This document shows, one piece after another, positions 1 through 8,908 of a stretch of 28,245 nt of DNA (positions are counted from its first letter, which is position 1; every line of letters begins with the position of its first letter). The stretch spans positions 1 to 28,245 of the forward strand of contig CAZRQL010000036.1 in the NCBI GenBank assembly GCA_964602415.1, in the 5' to 3' direction. The notes beneath the pieces are model-generated. The model did not search any database, was not told where the DNA came from, and worked only from the letters and a program-made list of their open reading frames with translations. Both the position numbers and the translations under genes were made by a program. This stretch comes from CAZRQL01 sp964602415. Lineage in GTDB: Bacteria; Bacteroidota; Bacteroidia; Cytophagales; Flammeovirgaceae.

Positions 1-67
1 AGTAATAAAATTGCAAAATAAAAAAAACTATACTAAATTAGCAATACCCCCTAAAAAATAGAAATAC

Positions 68-475
68 ATGGAAGTCTATAAAAGCGAATACCTTCACTTG
101 GCTTTTTTTGCCGAGTACGCACTCATTGAGATGACTTGGCTGCCTTCGACTGAGAAGATGACCGAACAAGAGTACAAGCAAGAATTTTTAAATTATCTCG
201 ACATCATACTCAAACTTCGACCTAAAAAAATAATCCCGGACACAAGAAACATGTTTTTTGCTATTGCGCCTGAGCTTCAAGAGTGGACCAATCAAACCAT
301 TTTTCCGCCAAGTTTGGAAATGGGACTCAACAAAGCGGCATTTGTGATAAGCCAAGAAATGATATCCCAACTGTCTATCGAACAAACCATGCAAGAACAA
401 GAGGGAGTTAAATTTGTAACTCGTTACTTTGGAAGTAAAGAAGAAGCCAAAGAATGGATACTTTCACTGCAATAA
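68..475 (+). CDS. STAS/SpoIIAA-like small protein
   Basis: This 135-residue soluble protein has no signal peptide or membrane segment. It resembles small Bacteroidota proteins of the STAS/SpoIIAA-like type, which are often found beside PAS sensor kinases. Features pointing that way are the alternating strand/helix pattern, the central segment with PELQEW followed by a hydrophobic strand (KAAFVIS, about residues 89-95), and the C-terminal FGSKEEAKEWIL helix, where family members end with an F.s..EA..WL pattern. The PAS sensor at 509 starts 33 nt downstream on the same strand, so cotranscription is likely and this may be its partner or output protein. No phosphorylatable Ser motif of an anti-sigma-factor antagonist could be assigned. 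The family call rests on remembered similarity, not a search, and the exact function is unknown. Confidence 0.7.
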   Translation: MEVYKSEYLHLAFFAEYALIEMTWLPSTEKMTEQEYKQEFLNYLDIILKLRPKKIIPDTRNMFFAIAPELQEWTNQTIFPPSLEMGLNKAAFVISQEMISQLSIEQTMQEQEGVKFVTRYFGSKEEAKEWILSLQ

Positions 476-508
476 GGGTTTTGCAAATACTTCAAAATGT
501 AAAACCAA

Positions 509-2212
509 ATGAGCGAAGATGAAATAAAATCTTTACTTCCTGAATGTTTGTTGCGTTCAGGGATTTATTACTTAATCATCACCGACTTAGAGGGGAGATA
601 CATCTTTGTCAATGAGGTTTTTAAAAGGCGTTTTGCTTTTATTTCCGATAATTTCATAGGACAATCTTCTTTTAATGCCATTTACCACGAAGACCACCAA
701 GCCTGCCTGCAAGCCGTAGAACAATGCTTTGCCAATCCCGACAAAGCAGTGAAAGTACATTTGCGAAAGCCCGACACCAACCAACAAGATTTTTATTGGA
801 CAGAGTGGGAATTTTCGGTATTCAAAGACCGAGACAAAAAACCCATAGGCATACTTTGCCTTGGACACGACATCAGTGAAACCGAAAAAGCCACCCGAAA
901 AGCCAAAAAATTTGCCCAAAAAGTAGAAACGATTATTGAAGAAATAAGAGAAGGGTTTTATCAATTAGACCGAGATTGGAACTTTGTGGTAGTAAATAAA
1001 GCAGCCGAACGAATTTTGGGTGTGCCACGAGAACAGTTGTTGGGACGTAATATTTGGGATTTGTTCCCCGATACGCCAAATTATAACTACCCTGCACAAT
1101 TTCGCAAGGCAATGGCAGAAAGCATAGCAGTAACTTTTGAAGACTACCGCCCCGACCTTGACAGGTGGTTTAGTGCAGTTGGCTATCCTTCGTCCGAAGG
1201 TTTGACAGTGTTTTTTCGGGATATTACGCAACAAAAGCGAAGCAAAATCGCTCTGCAAGACTCTGAAAACAAGCTACGAGCCATTTTAGATAGTACTTCC
1301 GAAAGCAATTTGTTTGTCAGCCCGGATAAAAAGGTGCTCAGTTTCAATAAATCTGCCTATGAAATTATCTTACGTTTCATACGTAAGCCTGTGAAAATCG
1401 GTGCAGATATAGAAGATTTCTTATTAAAAGAAAATAAACACATTTTTAATACCTATTTCCCAAAAGCCCTCGCAGGGGAAAGCCATATTGTTGAAGTGGA
1501 AAGACAACTAAACAATCAAAAAGTATGGCTTGAAGTAACTTACAAACCCGTTTACCAAAGCAACTCCATCATAGGCGTTAGCATCAATAGCAAGGACATC
1601 ACCGATAGAAAACAAGCCGAACTCAAACTCAAAGAGCAAGAATACATGCTTCGGGCTATCTATGAAAGCACTTCAGAAGCCAGCACATTCATTGACAAAG
1701 ATTTTATTATTCGCTACAACAACCAAGTAGCCCGCAACGTTACCAAGCAGGTATTTGGCAGAGAAGCCCAAATAGGCGATTATTCTTTGGACTATTTTCT
1801 GCCCGAATACAGAGCAGAGTTTGAAGAGTATTACAAAAGAGCACTGCAAGGCGAAACCATAATAGTAGAACGAACAGACGGCACAAATTGGTGGCAATTG
1901 AGTATGTTTCCTGTGTATGACAAAAAGCAAAATATCATAGGGCTTGCCAACAATGTGCAAGATATCACAGACCGAAAAAACAGAGAAATTAAAATATTAC
2001 AGCAAAACGAAACATTGCAACGCATCGCTTGGCAGCAATCGCACGAGGTACGCCGCCCTGTTGCCAATATCTTGGGACTTTGTGAGTTGTTGAAAAACTA
2101 CAAAAACGAGCCCGAAGAGACAAAAAATCAATATGTGGACTACATGCTGCAAGCAGCTCAGGAACTTGACGAAATCGTCCGCAGTATAGTACAAAAAAGC
2201 TATAACCTATGA
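509..2212 (+). CDS. Four-PAS sensor protein ending in a DHp-like helix, no ATPase domain
   Basis: This 567-residue cytoplasmic protein has four consecutive PAS domains, at about residues 10-125, 140-245, 250-370 and 378-493. Each closes with the S-box/PAC-like signature (DISE, DITQ, DITD, DITD). Helical linkers lead into a histidine-kinase dimerisation segment (about 495-567) containing SHEVRRPVANILGL with the candidate phospho-accepting His512. The protein stops about 55 residues after this His, so the HATPase_c domain with its N, G1 and G2 boxes is missing. The downstream convergent gene ends only 7 bp away, so no lost ATPase domain lies beyond the stop. It probably senses small ligands or redox state in the cytoplasm. 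It could act as a heterodimer partner or phosphoacceptor for another kinase, or pass a signal to the small protein upstream. The PAS calls are firm; the output is unknown. Confidence 0.9.
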   Translation: MSEDEIKSLLPECLLRSGIYYLIITDLEGRYIFVNEVFKRRFAFISDNFIGQSSFNAIYHEDHQACLQAVEQCFANPDKAVKVHLRKPDTNQQDFYWTEWEFSVFKDRDKKPIGILCLGHDISETEKATRKAKKFAQKVETIIEEIREGFYQLDRDWNFVVVNKAAERILGVPREQLLGRNIWDLFPDTPNYNYPAQFRKAMAESIAVTFEDYRPDLDRWFSAVGYPSSEGLTVFFRDITQQKRSKIALQDSENKLRAILDSTSESNLFVSPDKKVLSFNKSAYEIILRFIRKPVKIGADIEDFLLKENKHIFNTYFPKALAGESHIVEVERQLNNQKVWLEVTYKPVYQSNSIIGVSINSKDITDRKQAELKLKEQEYMLRAIYESTSEASTFIDKDFIIRYNNQVARNVTKQVFGREAQIGDYSLDYFLPEYRAEFEEYYKRALQGETIIVERTDGTNWWQLSMFPVYDKKQNIIGLANNVQDITDRKNREIKILQQNETLQRIAWQQSHEVRRPVANILGLCELLKNYKNEPEETKNQYVDYMLQAAQELDEIVRSIVQKSYNL

Positions 2213-2219
2213 CCACGTG

Positions 2220-4106
2220 TTAGTCATAAGCCCTGCCTTCTTTGCCCTCCATAAAATGGACAAAGGCTTTGTTGGCTGTGAGCATACCCCCACAGGTGGG
2301 GTAGTTTCCAGTGAAATACCAATCCCCCAAATGCTCAGGACAGGCCTTGTGGAGGTTTTCAACCGTTTGAAAAACCACTTGCACCTCTGCCTGCACGCTT
2401 TCGTGTCTGACCAATTGGGCTATCTTGTCTGAAATTTGCTCATCTGTAAAGAGCGAGTACAGTTTTTGAAGGTGGTTTTCGGGGTTTGCTTTGGGGTGTT
2501 CCAATTCCTGTTTGCAGGCTTGGTAAGTGATTTGGAGCAGGTGGTCTTGGTCTGTGTCTTTGAGCAATTCGAGCATGGCATTGAAGGCGACCAAATCTTT
2601 GAGGTTGGCCATATCTATGCCATAGCAATCGGGGTAGCGAATCTGGGGAGCAGAAGATACAACTATGATTTTTTTGGGCTCGAGTCTGTCGAGCATTCGG
2701 ATGATGCTGCCTTTGAGTGTGCTGCCCCTGACGATGGAGTCGTCAATGACCACAATGGTATCAATCCCCTTTCTGATGACTTCGTAGGTCGTATCGTAAA
2801 CGTGGGCTATCATATCGGCGCGCTGGTTGCCGGCGGTGATAAAAGTGCGAAGTTTTACATCTTTTATGACCAGCTTTTCTACCCTGGGGCGCAGTGTGAG
2901 CAGGTTTTCGTCCAAATTGCCTTCGGGCAGTGCCTTTTTGCGCAAAGAAATCAAGTATTTGTCAATCCCTTTGACCATGCCCAAAAAAGCAGTTTCTGCC
3001 GTGTTGGGGATGTACGAAAAAACAGTATTGTGCAAATCGTGGTTTACGATGTGTAAAACCGTTGGAAAAAGCAACTCACCCAATTTTTTGCGCTCTTGGT
3101 AGATTTGGGGGTCTGAGCCTCTGGAAAAATAGATTCTTTCAAAGCTGCATGATTTTTTTTCGATTGGCTCGCGTATTTGTACTTGCCTAAAATCGCCCGA
3201 TTTGTCTATGATTAAGGCATGCCCGGGCAAAATCTCGGTGATTTTGTCGTAGTCGGCGTTGAAGCCGGTCTTGATGGCAGGTTTTTCCGATGCCACCACC
3301 ACCACCTCCGAATCGGCATAGAAATAGGCGGGTCTGATACCAGCGGGGTCTCTGACAACAAAAGAAATACCGTTGCCAATCAAGCCCGCTATGGCATAGC
3401 CCCCGTCAAAATCTTTGCAAGCCCGCCGTAACACCGTCTCAACAGAAAGTTCTTTGTCTATCAAATCAACGGTTTGTAGTCTATCAAAACCCTGTTCTCT
3501 GTATTTGTAATATAATTTTTCGGTTTCATCGTCCAAAAAATGTCCTATTTTTTCAAGTACCGTTACGGTATCGATCCTCTCGCGGGGGTGTTGTCCCAAA
3601 GAGACCAACTTATTGAAAAGCACATCATTGTTAGTCATGTTGAAATTGCCCGCTAGCACCAGATTGCGGTTGCGCCAGTTGTTTTGCCTCAGCATGGGAT
3701 GGCAGTTTTCGATTTTGTTTTTGCCATACGTGCCGTAACGCAAATGCCCCAAGTACAGTTCGGCGATACAAGGCAGGTGCTCTTTGAGCCACTGAGCGTC
3801 AAAAAGTCGGTCTTCGTGCTCATCAAGTACTTTCTCGATTTTGCGGTTTATCTTGGCAAAAATCTCATCAATGGCATCTTTTTCTACTGCCTTGTAGGCA
3901 TCTATGTAGTTCATACCGGGTGGCAAATCAAACTTCACAGTTGCCATCCCTGCTCCGTCTTGGCCTCGATTGTGCTGTTTTTCCATCAGCAAATACATCT
4001 TATTGAGGGCGTAGGTGGGGGTTTGGTATTTGTCTATGTAGTATTGGAAAGGCTTTCGCAGTCTTAGCAGGGCGATGCCACACTCGTGGCCAATGAAATC
4101 GGACAT
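2220..4106 (-). CDS. Amidophosphoribosyltransferase-like protein (long PurF-family)
   Basis: The 628-residue product combines an N-terminal class II glutamine amidotransferase domain with a C-terminal type I phosphoribosyltransferase domain, the layout of the enzyme that makes 5-phosphoribosylamine in the first committed purine step. The start chosen is the ATG at 4106 (MSDFIGHECG). A longer reading from 4145 adds 13 unlikely residues. The nucleophile would be Cys9, exposed by removing a short propeptide as in the Bacillus-type enzyme. QHNRGQDGAG near residue 50 is the glutaminase RGxDxxG motif, and VVIDDSIVRGST (about 452-463) is the PRPP-binding loop. The protein is longer than standard PurF (about 470-510 residues), with insertions between about 70 and 230. 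It may therefore be the long Bacteroidota paralogue and not the only PurF. A TAnnTTTG element lies just upstream. Confidence 0.85.
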   Translation of the reverse strand: MSDFIGHECGIALLRLRKPFQYYIDKYQTPTYALNKMYLLMEKQHNRGQDGAGMATVKFDLPPGMNYIDAYKAVEKDAIDEIFAKINRKIEKVLDEHEDRLFDAQWLKEHLPCIAELYLGHLRYGTYGKNKIENCHPMLRQNNWRNRNLVLAGNFNMTNNDVLFNKLVSLGQHPRERIDTVTVLEKIGHFLDDETEKLYYKYREQGFDRLQTVDLIDKELSVETVLRRACKDFDGGYAIAGLIGNGISFVVRDPAGIRPAYFYADSEVVVVASEKPAIKTGFNADYDKITEILPGHALIIDKSGDFRQVQIREPIEKKSCSFERIYFSRGSDPQIYQERKKLGELLFPTVLHIVNHDLHNTVFSYIPNTAETAFLGMVKGIDKYLISLRKKALPEGNLDENLLTLRPRVEKLVIKDVKLRTFITAGNQRADMIAHVYDTTYEVIRKGIDTIVVIDDSIVRGSTLKGSIIRMLDRLEPKKIIVVSSAPQIRYPDCYGIDMANLKDLVAFNAMLELLKDTDQDHLLQITYQACKQELEHPKANPENHLQKLYSLFTDEQISDKIAQLVRHESVQAEVQVVFQTVENLHKACPEHLGDWYFTGNYPTCGGMLTANKAFVHFMEGKEGRAYD

Positions 4107-4127
4107 ACAGAATTTGTTATCAACAAG

Positions 4128-4135
4128 CAAAAATA
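4128..4135 (-). promoter_or_regulatory. Candidate -7 element for the PurF-like gene
   Basis: On the minus strand this reads TATTTTTG, an exact match to the Bacteroidota -7 consensus TAnnTTTG, 21 bp upstream of the ATG at 4106. No TTTG is present at the expected -33 position, so support comes from one element only. Confidence 0.3.
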
Positions 4136-4202
4136 CAAAACACAAGCGACTTGGGCTTTGGCAGCCTCAACTTAAAACTCCGCAGACGCACATTTGACAT
4201 TT

Positions 4203-7025
4203 TTAGTCTGAGTCTTCCTGCTCTTGGAAAAAACTAAGGATAGGTTCTTGGGTAAGAGGCCGACTCTCATCCAGCATCATATCAACAACCTGCCCCAAAA
4301 AGGATTCGATTTGAGCCAAAAAAACAGCATTATCTTGAGGTTCAGATTCAAATGTATAGCTGTGAAATTTTTTCTCTTTTGTCTTCAAAAAGTAAAACCC
4401 TGCCTCGACCTGACAGTCGCTTTGGGCATGAGGAGGCAAATGAGCGGTTAGTTCTTCTGGTAATTTTTTGAGCAATATGTATTTGTAGAGCAAAAGCTGC
4501 AAAATTTTTCCTTTATCAGGGTGGTACAGTTCGTCCCAATGCTTGGCTTTGAGCGATTTGTCAAACAGTGTTCCGGTTTTGTAATCGATAATCTTCAAAA
4601 CATTGTCTTGCCAGTCTATGCGGTCTATGACTCCTTTGATTCTCAGGGTTATTTTTTTCCTTTGGCCAATTTCTAAGGGCAGTTCGGTACTTGCGGGAAA
4701 CTCTATGGCAAGGAGCTTGGCTTTGTGGTCTTTGTGTATTTGCAAAAAATTTTCTATCAATAGAACAGCGGTTTGCTTGAGAAGAAAATTGACACCTTGG
4801 TCTGTAAGACTTGAGTCTGACAATTCTTCTTTTGCAGCCTGCTGAACCGCATTCTCAATATCATAAGAGACAAAGCCTAAGTTTTCGATGTTTTTATGAA
4901 GAAAAGGTCTGAAAATCAACTCTAAACCCTTGTGAACTAAGTTCCCAAATTCGGCGGCATCCAAGTTTTCGTCTGTGGTTTGTTCGGGCAAAAGCCCCAG
5001 CACGTCGTTGAGATAGAACTGAAGGGGATTTTTGAAAAATCGGTTGATGGCACTGGGGCTAATGCCTTGCTCAAGTTTTTCAATGAGTTTTTCAATGACC
5101 TGCGGCGTTTTCTCGATTTTCAATTCCAAATCTTGCTCTGCGGGCTGAGGCAGCGAAATCGTTTTATGAGTAAAATTAATCAGGGGCACGTGCGCAAGTT
5201 CAACTTCTATTTGCTTCAAAAAACGGCTTCTCCCCAAAGTGTTGGAGTCATCATAAAGGAAATGAGCCGTTTTGCAGTGGTGCAACAAGCGGTAAAAAGT
5301 GTAAGCCACAGCCGCGTCGTGCTCGCGGTGGGTTTGCAGACGATAAAATCTTTTCAGTTCAAAAGGTATGATAGAATCAGATTTTTTGGCCTGCGGCAAA
5401 ACCCCTTCATTGCAAGAAAGGACGATAATATGCTCAAAATCAAGCGTCCGACTCTCCAAAAGCCCCATCACTTGAATAGAGGCCAAAGGTTGCCCCGAAA
5501 AAGGAACACTCTCATTGCGAAGCACTTCCAACAGCAGCCGCTCAAAAAGTTCTGCACTTTCATTGGGGATGCTATTTTTCAGCTCTGTGATGGCTTGGTA
5601 GATGCGGGCCGTAAACTCCCTCTCTATATTTTCGAGATATGACCTGATCTTCAAGGGTTTACTTGCCCAAACGAGCGCAAGGCTCAGGTTTTCGGCGCAC
5701 TCGTATGCCTGAGTCCATGAGGCAAAAAAAACGTCAATTTCTCCTGCCAACTCCGTTTTTTGGATTCTGGGCTTTTCGCGCAAGAGCACCCTAATTGCCT
5801 TAAGTTGCTCTTTAAACTCCTGACTATGACCTCTATGCAACAAAAAAGGATGCGCCAACAACTGGGCTATGTCTGCGCTTCGGTAGCCCTGTGGCGAGGC
5901 ATTTTTGTGGAGGGTAAAAAAGATTTTGACCAATCTAAAAGCCTGCGAATGCACCAACCTCAAGCCCATGGTAACGTTGACGTGCTCAGTAATCTCTTCG
6001 GGGAGGCTGCGAAGCAATGGCTGCAAGAGGCTTTCGTCGGGCAAGAGGATGGCGAGAAAGTTAATTTTTTGCGCAAAATCCGGCTCCTGCTCAACCAAGG
6101 AGTCAAGCAGTTGCGCGGCTTTGTTGGCTTGGGCAGCTCTATTGGGCAAAGCCCAGACAGTGAGGGACTTGGCTTGGGTTCTTATGCGGTCTTTTACAAA
6201 ATTGGGGCTATTGTAAAATAGCTTTTTTTCTTGCAAATACCGAAAATAATAACCCGCTTCGTGGGCAGAAGCCTCTTGACCGGGCTTGGTCTGTTGGCTG
6301 TAAAAGGCATCATAATCCCAAAAAGCCGCTCCACAGCCTTCTTTGGTGGTGCGCTCGATGATTTGCACTTCAACTTGGGTGAGTTGGTTGAAGCCCACCC
6401 AATTCACAAACCGAAAAGCCCCCGACTCTTTGAGCAAATCAAAATCTTCCAAAAACAACCGATACACCAAAGCCGAGAAGCCTCTTCTTTCTGACTTCAG
6501 CCTCTTTCTAAAAGACTTGTAGGTGATTTTGAAATGATGCCAAAAGTTGAGGTTTTCTTTGGCTTTAGCACCCAGTTGGGGGGCTTCGCCCAGTTCTTCA
6601 GCCCATCGGTCAATGGCTTTGGCTTCTTCGAGCCAAGTAAAAAATTTGCCTGCACGGCTCTGGTCTAAGTTCCTCTCTATCAAGGCGAAATCCTCCAACA
6701 TCGCCATACCCAAAGACGCAAAACTTCCCAAATCCATCCGATGAAGCCGAGCGTATTCTTGATGAAGCAACAGCAGCAATTCTACGGTTGAAGCCGGCAA
6801 AATCCCTGTAGCACTATGAATAAAATCATTGATAGACATTACTTTAGGAGCCAAAAAAGGCTCTGTATAAAGTTCGGACAAATGCTGTTTGAAATGCAGG
6901 CAAGCCCTACGGGTAGGCAGTACCACATGCACAAAAGGCAAATCCTGCCGATGTTGGATCACAATTTTGCGGGCAACAGAGAGCAAAAAAGGCTCATCGG
7001 AATAAAGGGTCAACTGGCCTGACAT
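4203..7025 (-). CDS. AddB-like PD-(D/E)XK nuclease family protein
   Basis: This 940-residue protein has the organisation of AddB/RecB-like exonucleases used in double-strand-break processing. An N-terminal helicase-like region (VVLPTRRACLHFKQHL, about 37-52) is followed by a C-terminal PD-(D/E)XK nuclease domain. The nuclease motif is visible as GVIDRID and IIDYKTG, with predicted metal ligands near D801 and D814 and Lys816. GNLVHKGLE upstream supplies the RecB-type His. QGISPSAINRFFKNPLQFYL is the usual entry to this domain. No Walker A P-loop is seen near the N-terminus, so the helicase part is probably inactive, as in AddB. The ATG at 7025 (MSGQLTLYS) is preferred over an upstream codon at 7082. 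No addA partner lies in the window. The gene is divergent from the PhoB-type regulator. Confidence 0.8.
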   Translation of the reverse strand: MSGQLTLYSDEPFLLSVARKIVIQHRQDLPFVHVVLPTRRACLHFKQHLSELYTEPFLAPKVMSINDFIHSATGILPASTVELLLLLHQEYARLHRMDLGSFASLGMAMLEDFALIERNLDQSRAGKFFTWLEEAKAIDRWAEELGEAPQLGAKAKENLNFWHHFKITYKSFRKRLKSERRGFSALVYRLFLEDFDLLKESGAFRFVNWVGFNQLTQVEVQIIERTTKEGCGAAFWDYDAFYSQQTKPGQEASAHEAGYYFRYLQEKKLFYNSPNFVKDRIRTQAKSLTVWALPNRAAQANKAAQLLDSLVEQEPDFAQKINFLAILLPDESLLQPLLRSLPEEITEHVNVTMGLRLVHSQAFRLVKIFFTLHKNASPQGYRSADIAQLLAHPFLLHRGHSQEFKEQLKAIRVLLREKPRIQKTELAGEIDVFFASWTQAYECAENLSLALVWASKPLKIRSYLENIEREFTARIYQAITELKNSIPNESAELFERLLLEVLRNESVPFSGQPLASIQVMGLLESRTLDFEHIIVLSCNEGVLPQAKKSDSIIPFELKRFYRLQTHREHDAAVAYTFYRLLHHCKTAHFLYDDSNTLGRSRFLKQIEVELAHVPLINFTHKTISLPQPAEQDLELKIEKTPQVIEKLIEKLEQGISPSAINRFFKNPLQFYLNDVLGLLPEQTTDENLDAAEFGNLVHKGLELIFRPFLHKNIENLGFVSYDIENAVQQAAKEELSDSSLTDQGVNFLLKQTAVLLIENFLQIHKDHKAKLLAIEFPASTELPLEIGQRKKITLRIKGVIDRIDWQDNVLKIIDYKTGTLFDKSLKAKHWDELYHPDKGKILQLLLYKYILLKKLPEELTAHLPPHAQSDCQVEAGFYFLKTKEKKFHSYTFESEPQDNAVFLAQIESFLGQVVDMMLDESRPLTQEPILSFFQEQEDSD

Positions 7026-7045
7026 GGTTCGGTATAAAAATCTAA

Positions 7046-7073
7046 CAAACTTACATCCAAATCCGACACCAAA
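7046..7073 (-). promoter_or_regulatory. Candidate promoter of the nuclease gene
   Basis: On the minus strand TAAGTTTG (7046-7053) matches TAnnTTTG exactly and lies 20 bp before the ATG at 7025. TTTG (7070-7073) lies 16 nt upstream, shorter than the usual 19. It is back to back with the regulator promoter at 7097-7127. Confidence 0.4.
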
Positions 7074-7096
7074 AACTAACACGGAACTGGTATTTG

Positions 7097-7127
7097 TTTG
7101 CTTTATTCAAAATTTGAATTAGGTTTG
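7097..7127 (+). promoter_or_regulatory. Consensus Bacteroidota promoter of the PhoB/PhoR-type operon
   Basis: TTTG (7097-7100), 19 nt, then TAGGTTTG (7120-7127) is a full match to the primary-sigma consensus TTTG-N19-TAnnTTTG. Transcription would start near 7134, which supports the ATG at 7146 over the upstream TTG at 7098, since the latter overlaps the -33 element. Confidence 0.7.
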
Positions 7128-7145
7128 TGCATAAAATTAACTCTG

Positions 7146-7856
7146 ATGTCAAAAACAAGCACCCATAAAATTTTGGTGGTTGATGATGAAATCGAAATCA
7201 TAGAACTTCTGAGCTACAATCTAAGAAAAGAAGGTTTTGAAGTCTTTTCGGCTACCAATGGCAAAAAAGGTGTCGAATTGGCCAAAGCCTACCTGCCGGA
7301 TTTGATTTTGATGGATATTATGATGCCTTTTATGGATGGGGTAGAGGCTTGCCGTATCATAAGAGAAACTCCAGAACTCAAAGATGTTTATGTCATTTTT
7401 CTTACCGCGCGTACCGAAGAATACTCAGAGGTGGCTGCCTTTGACATAGGGGCCGATGACTACATAGTCAAACCCATCAAACCGCGTGCGCTTATGAGCC
7501 GAGTGTCGGCTTTTTTGCGCAGAGACCCCAAAAAAAACCTCAATCCCGATATTATCAAAATAGGCAAATTTACCATAGACAAACAGAGCTACACCCTTGA
7601 TATAGGAGACGAAACCATCAACCTCCCCAAAAAAGAATTTGAACTTCTTTATTTTCTGGCAGAAAGCCCCAAGAAGGTCTTTAGCCGCGATGAGTTGTTG
7701 CACAGAATCTGGGGGGCGGACGTATTTGTGTTGGCCAGAACGGTAGATGTTCATATCAGAAGGCTGCGCGAAAAAATCGGACGCGATTGCATCAGAACCA
7801 TAAAAGGAGTTGGCTACAAGTTTGTTTATGAAGAAGATGAAGAGGAAGAAAGCTGA
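7146..7856 (+). CDS. OmpR/PhoB-family response regulator
   Basis: This 236-residue regulator has an N-terminal receiver domain (about 7-125) and a C-terminal winged-helix DNA-binding domain (about 140-230). The acidic pair D13/D14, phosphoacceptor D57 in LILMDIMMP, T88 and K109 are all present, so it should be phosphorylatable. The output domain shows LPKKEFELLYFLAESP, then the recognition-helix region VDVHIRRLREKIG and the terminal wing IKGVGYKF, typical of PhoB-like transcription factors. The start is the ATG at 7146, placed about 12 nt after the expected transcription start of the consensus promoter. Its stop overlaps the kinase start (TGATG), so the two are translationally coupled. By family it is closest to the PhoB/PhoR type, but the phosphate-response role is inferred. 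Confidence 0.93.
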   Translation: MSKTSTHKILVVDDEIEIIELLSYNLRKEGFEVFSATNGKKGVELAKAYLPDLILMDIMMPFMDGVEACRIIRETPELKDVYVIFLTARTEEYSEVAAFDIGADDYIVKPIKPRALMSRVSAFLRRDPKKNLNPDIIKIGKFTIDKQSYTLDIGDETINLPKKEFELLYFLAESPKKVFSRDELLHRIWGADVFVLARTVDVHIRRLREKIGRDCIRTIKGVGYKFVYEEDEEEES

Positions 7857-8908
7857 TGGAATCAGGTTCAAGAATCGTTTCGCTGGGGGTCGCACTGATA
7901 ACCACTGCAATTTTGTTGGCATTTTTGTCTCTGATGAGAGACGCAACAGTGAGCATATTTTTGGTGGCCGGCTCGATTTGTTTTGCCAGCAGTTTTATGC
8001 TTTTTTTTATTGTGTTGGAGTTTTTGGTTTTCAGAGAAGTCAATCGAATCAACGAATACTTTGAGCGGTTTGAGCAAGGTAACTACGTGCTGCTCCCCGA
8101 GTCAAAAGGAAACATATTTGCTCCTTTGCAAAGAACCGGAAGGGAACTGCAAAATTTCGCAGCCGCCAAACAAGATGAAATAGGCAAACTTCGCAAGCTC
8201 GAACTCTACCGCAAAGAATTTATAGCCGATATTTCGCACGAACTCAAAACTCCGCTTTTTGCAGCCCAAGGCTACGTGCATACTTTGCTGGATGGGGCAG
8301 CAGACGACCCCGAAGTAAGGGATAAGTTTTTGAGAAAGGCGGCAAAGAGTTTGGACTTCCTTGACGAGCTTATCCAAGACCTGCTCACCCTATCGCAACT
8401 TGAAAGCGGTGCTATAGTTATGAAGTCGGATATTTTTGACATATCAGCACTTATAGAAGAAATTATTGAGCAGTTTGAAAATAAAATCATCAAAAAAAAT
8501 ACTACCATACACATAGAAAAGCCCAACCAAACCATCCCTTTCGTCAAAGCCGACAGGTTCAGGATTTCGCAGGTTTTGGCCAATCTTATCGGCAATGCCA
8601 TCAAATACAACAATGAAAATGGCAACGTATGGATAAAAATAGAGCCAAAAAGTGACAGTTGGCACATTTCAATAAAAGATGACGGATTTGGTATTCCACC
8701 CGAACACCTAAATCGTATTTTTGACAGGTTTTACAGGGTGGACAAAAGCCGCTCCAAAAAACAAGGCGGAACAGGTTTGGGATTGGCCATTTCCAAACAC
8801 ATAGTCGAAGCACACCACTCCAAAATTGATGTAGAAAGCGTAGTAAACAAAGGAACTGTATTTAGCTTTAATTTGCCGAAAGCCAATGAAAAATTATACC
8901 GCAGCTAA
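7856..8908 (+). CDS. PhoR-like sensor histidine kinase
   Basis: This 350-residue membrane kinase is the partner of the response regulator directly upstream (overlap of 1 nt). Two hydrophobic segments (about 7-26 and 33-57) are joined by only a few residues, so there is virtually no periplasmic sensor loop. A short HAMP-like linker (REVNRINEYFERFEQGNY) follows. The dimerisation domain carries FIADISHELKTPL with phospho-accepting His128. The ATPase domain has an N-box (ANLIGNAIKYNN), G1 (DDGFGIP) and G2 (GGTGLGLAIS), so it is complete. The tiny loop suggests intramembrane or partner-mediated sensing, as for PhoR-type kinases regulated by a transporter. No pst or phoU gene is in the window, so the phosphate assignment is not proven. 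Confidence 0.92.
   Translation: MESGSRIVSLGVALITTAILLAFLSLMRDATVSIFLVAGSICFASSFMLFFIVLEFLVFREVNRINEYFERFEQGNYVLLPESKGNIFAPLQRTGRELQNFAAAKQDEIGKLRKLELYRKEFIADISHELKTPLFAAQGYVHTLLDGAADDPEVRDKFLRKAAKSLDFLDELIQDLLTLSQLESGAIVMKSDIFDISALIEEIIEQFENKIIKKNTTIHIEKPNQTIPFVKADRFRISQVLANLIGNAIKYNNENGNVWIKIEPKSDSWHISIKDDGFGIPPEHLNRIFDRFYRVDKSRSKKQGGTGLGLAISKHIVEAHHSKIDVESVVNKGTVFSFNLPKANEKLYRS

Noticed and set aside
2436..3056. Long plus-strand open frame inside the PurF-like gene
   Set aside because: It lies antisense to a well-supported enzyme and its translation resembles no protein family.
7098..7145. Upstream TTG start for the response regulator
   Set aside because: It falls inside the -33 box of a consensus promoter; the receiver domain begins after ATG 7146.
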